The notes under the pieces: model-generated | Database searches by the model: none | What the model was told of the DNA's origin: nothing | The model's input: the letters and a program-made list of their open reading frames with translations, nothing else | Shown here: piece by piece, positions 63,594 to 64,000 of the stretch | Layout: each line of letters begins with the position of its first letter | Numbering within the stretch: the first letter of the stretch is position 1 | Assembly (NCBI RefSeq): GCF_004295585.1 | Contig: NZ_AP019400.1 | Location: 3,694,001-3,758,000, forward strand | DNA length: 64,000 bases | Direction of reading: 5' to 3' | Source of the DNA: Cohnella abietis | GTDB lineage: Bacteria > Bacillota > Bacilli > Paenibacillales > Paenibacillaceae | Position numbers and translations under genes: made by a program

Positions 63594-64000
63594 TTACGGT
63601 TGTTCAGAAGTCTGATGTGCGAGCTCCTTGCGGACAATCGGTGCTACTTTGGTACCGAGAAGCTCAATCGTCCGCAGCAAGTCGCGATGCGGCAACGAAC
63701 TGAAATCGACGTACATCATGAACCGAGTCAAGCCAAGGTTCTTGTGCAGTAGTACGATCTTCTCTGCCACATATTCGGGGTCTCCGACATAAAGAGCGCC
63801 ATTAAGGCTGCGGGCTGCATCGTACGAGTCACGTGTATAAGGAGACCAGCCTCGTTCCCGTCCGATCTGGTTCATTTGAGCCGCCATGGTCGGGTAATAC
63901 CGTTCTGTTGCCTCTTTTGTCGTATCCGAAATAAAGCCATGCGAATGCGTAGCAATTTGCAATTTATTCACATCGTGACCTGCATTCACTGCGGCTTCCT
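63594..64000 (-). CDS. Luciferase-like (LLM) flavin monooxygenase, C-terminal part (5' end off window)
   Basis: An open frame continuing past the window edge; about 135 codons visible. 'LQIATHSHGFISDTTKEATE', then 'ALYVGDPEYVAEKIVLLHKN' and 'FMMYVDFSSLPHRDLLRTIE' are typical of the C-terminal barrel of bacterial LLM-class oxidoreductases, which use FMNH2 to oxidise organic substrates. It ends with TAA at 63594 just before the MFS gene region. Substrate unknown. Confidence 0.8.
   Translation of the reverse strand, partial: EAAVNAGHDVNKLQIATHSHGFISDTTKEATERYYPTMAAQMNQIGRERGWSPYTRDSYDAARSLNGALYVGDPEYVAEKIVLLHKNLGLTRFMMYVDFSSLPHRDLLRTIELLGTKVAPIVRKELAHQTSEQP

Noticed and set aside
1..64000. tRNA or rRNA genes
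   Set aside because: No cloverleaf with the conserved T-loop or rRNA-like stretch was found by eye.

Overview
The window reads as chromosomal DNA of a low-to-mid GC, spore-former-type Firmicute. It is most likely a member of the Paenibacillaceae (Paenibacillus or Cohnella). The signs are three-repeat SLH surface anchoring, a YesM/YesN-type two-component pair beside an LplB/LplC-type CUT1 transporter, a DUF4838 enzyme, many lipoproteins with clear lipoboxes, a consensus cre site, and strong GGAGG ribosome binding sites. There are no tRNA or rRNA genes, no CRISPR array and no intact transposase. Most genes lie on the minus strand.

Layout. 1-9.6 kb is an AT-rich, patchy accessory stretch. It holds the 5' end of an MMPL exporter gene, a broken marR, an ArsR-regulated MFS pump with three matching operator-like sites, a decayed partial copy of a TPR/Imm51-like gene beside a group II intron-like scrap, small secreted or membrane proteins, a GNAT enzyme, a four-gene ABC exporter, the intact TPR/Imm51-like gene, and a 51-bp tandem repeat array built around GGTACC. 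9.6-18 kb is a CUT1 ABC uptake operon with PHP, metallophosphoesterase and HAD phosphatase genes plus a Cys/Met-type PLP enzyme, divergent from an RpiR regulator. 18-24.6 kb is a copper block (copZ-copA-lipoprotein, a nitrite/sulfite reductase-like protein, csoR and an MFS pump) marked by four copies of a CsoR-type operator. 24.6-30.4 kb has bdhA between gene remnants, small enzymes and a TetR gene. 30.9-35 kb encodes a secreted glycosidase-like protein with cohesin and dockerin modules, next to a cohesin/SLH protein: a possible minimal cell-surface cohesin-dockerin pair. 35-53 kb is a large minus-strand carbohydrate (probably amino-sugar) locus: sensor kinase and regulator, ABC importer behind a consensus cre site, class V aminotransferase, dehydrogenase, GntR regulator, M20 deacylase, RidA, MBL hydrolase, Gfo/Idh oxidoreductase and two large glycosidase-like proteins. 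53-57 kb has a DUF1801 protein, an SDR lacking the usual catalytic dyad, and an AraC-siderophore-binding-protein fusion with two Fur-like boxes. 57-62 kb is a surface methionine-sulfoxide repair system: a secreted Met-rich pentapeptide-repeat protein, response regulator, kinase, CcdA, a TlpA-like thioredoxin and an MsrA-MsrB lipoprotein. The window ends with an MFS gene and the 3' end of a luciferase-like monooxygenase gene.

The two most interesting units are the Met-rich repeat protein attached to the CcdA/TlpA/MsrAB electron chain, which looks like a Gram-positive counterpart of the sacrificial-methionine idea, and the AraC-lipoprotein fusion whose second half has its own ribosome binding site, lipobox and Fur-like box inside the coding region. 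The organism assignment and functions rest on reading the sequence by eye; no database search was run.
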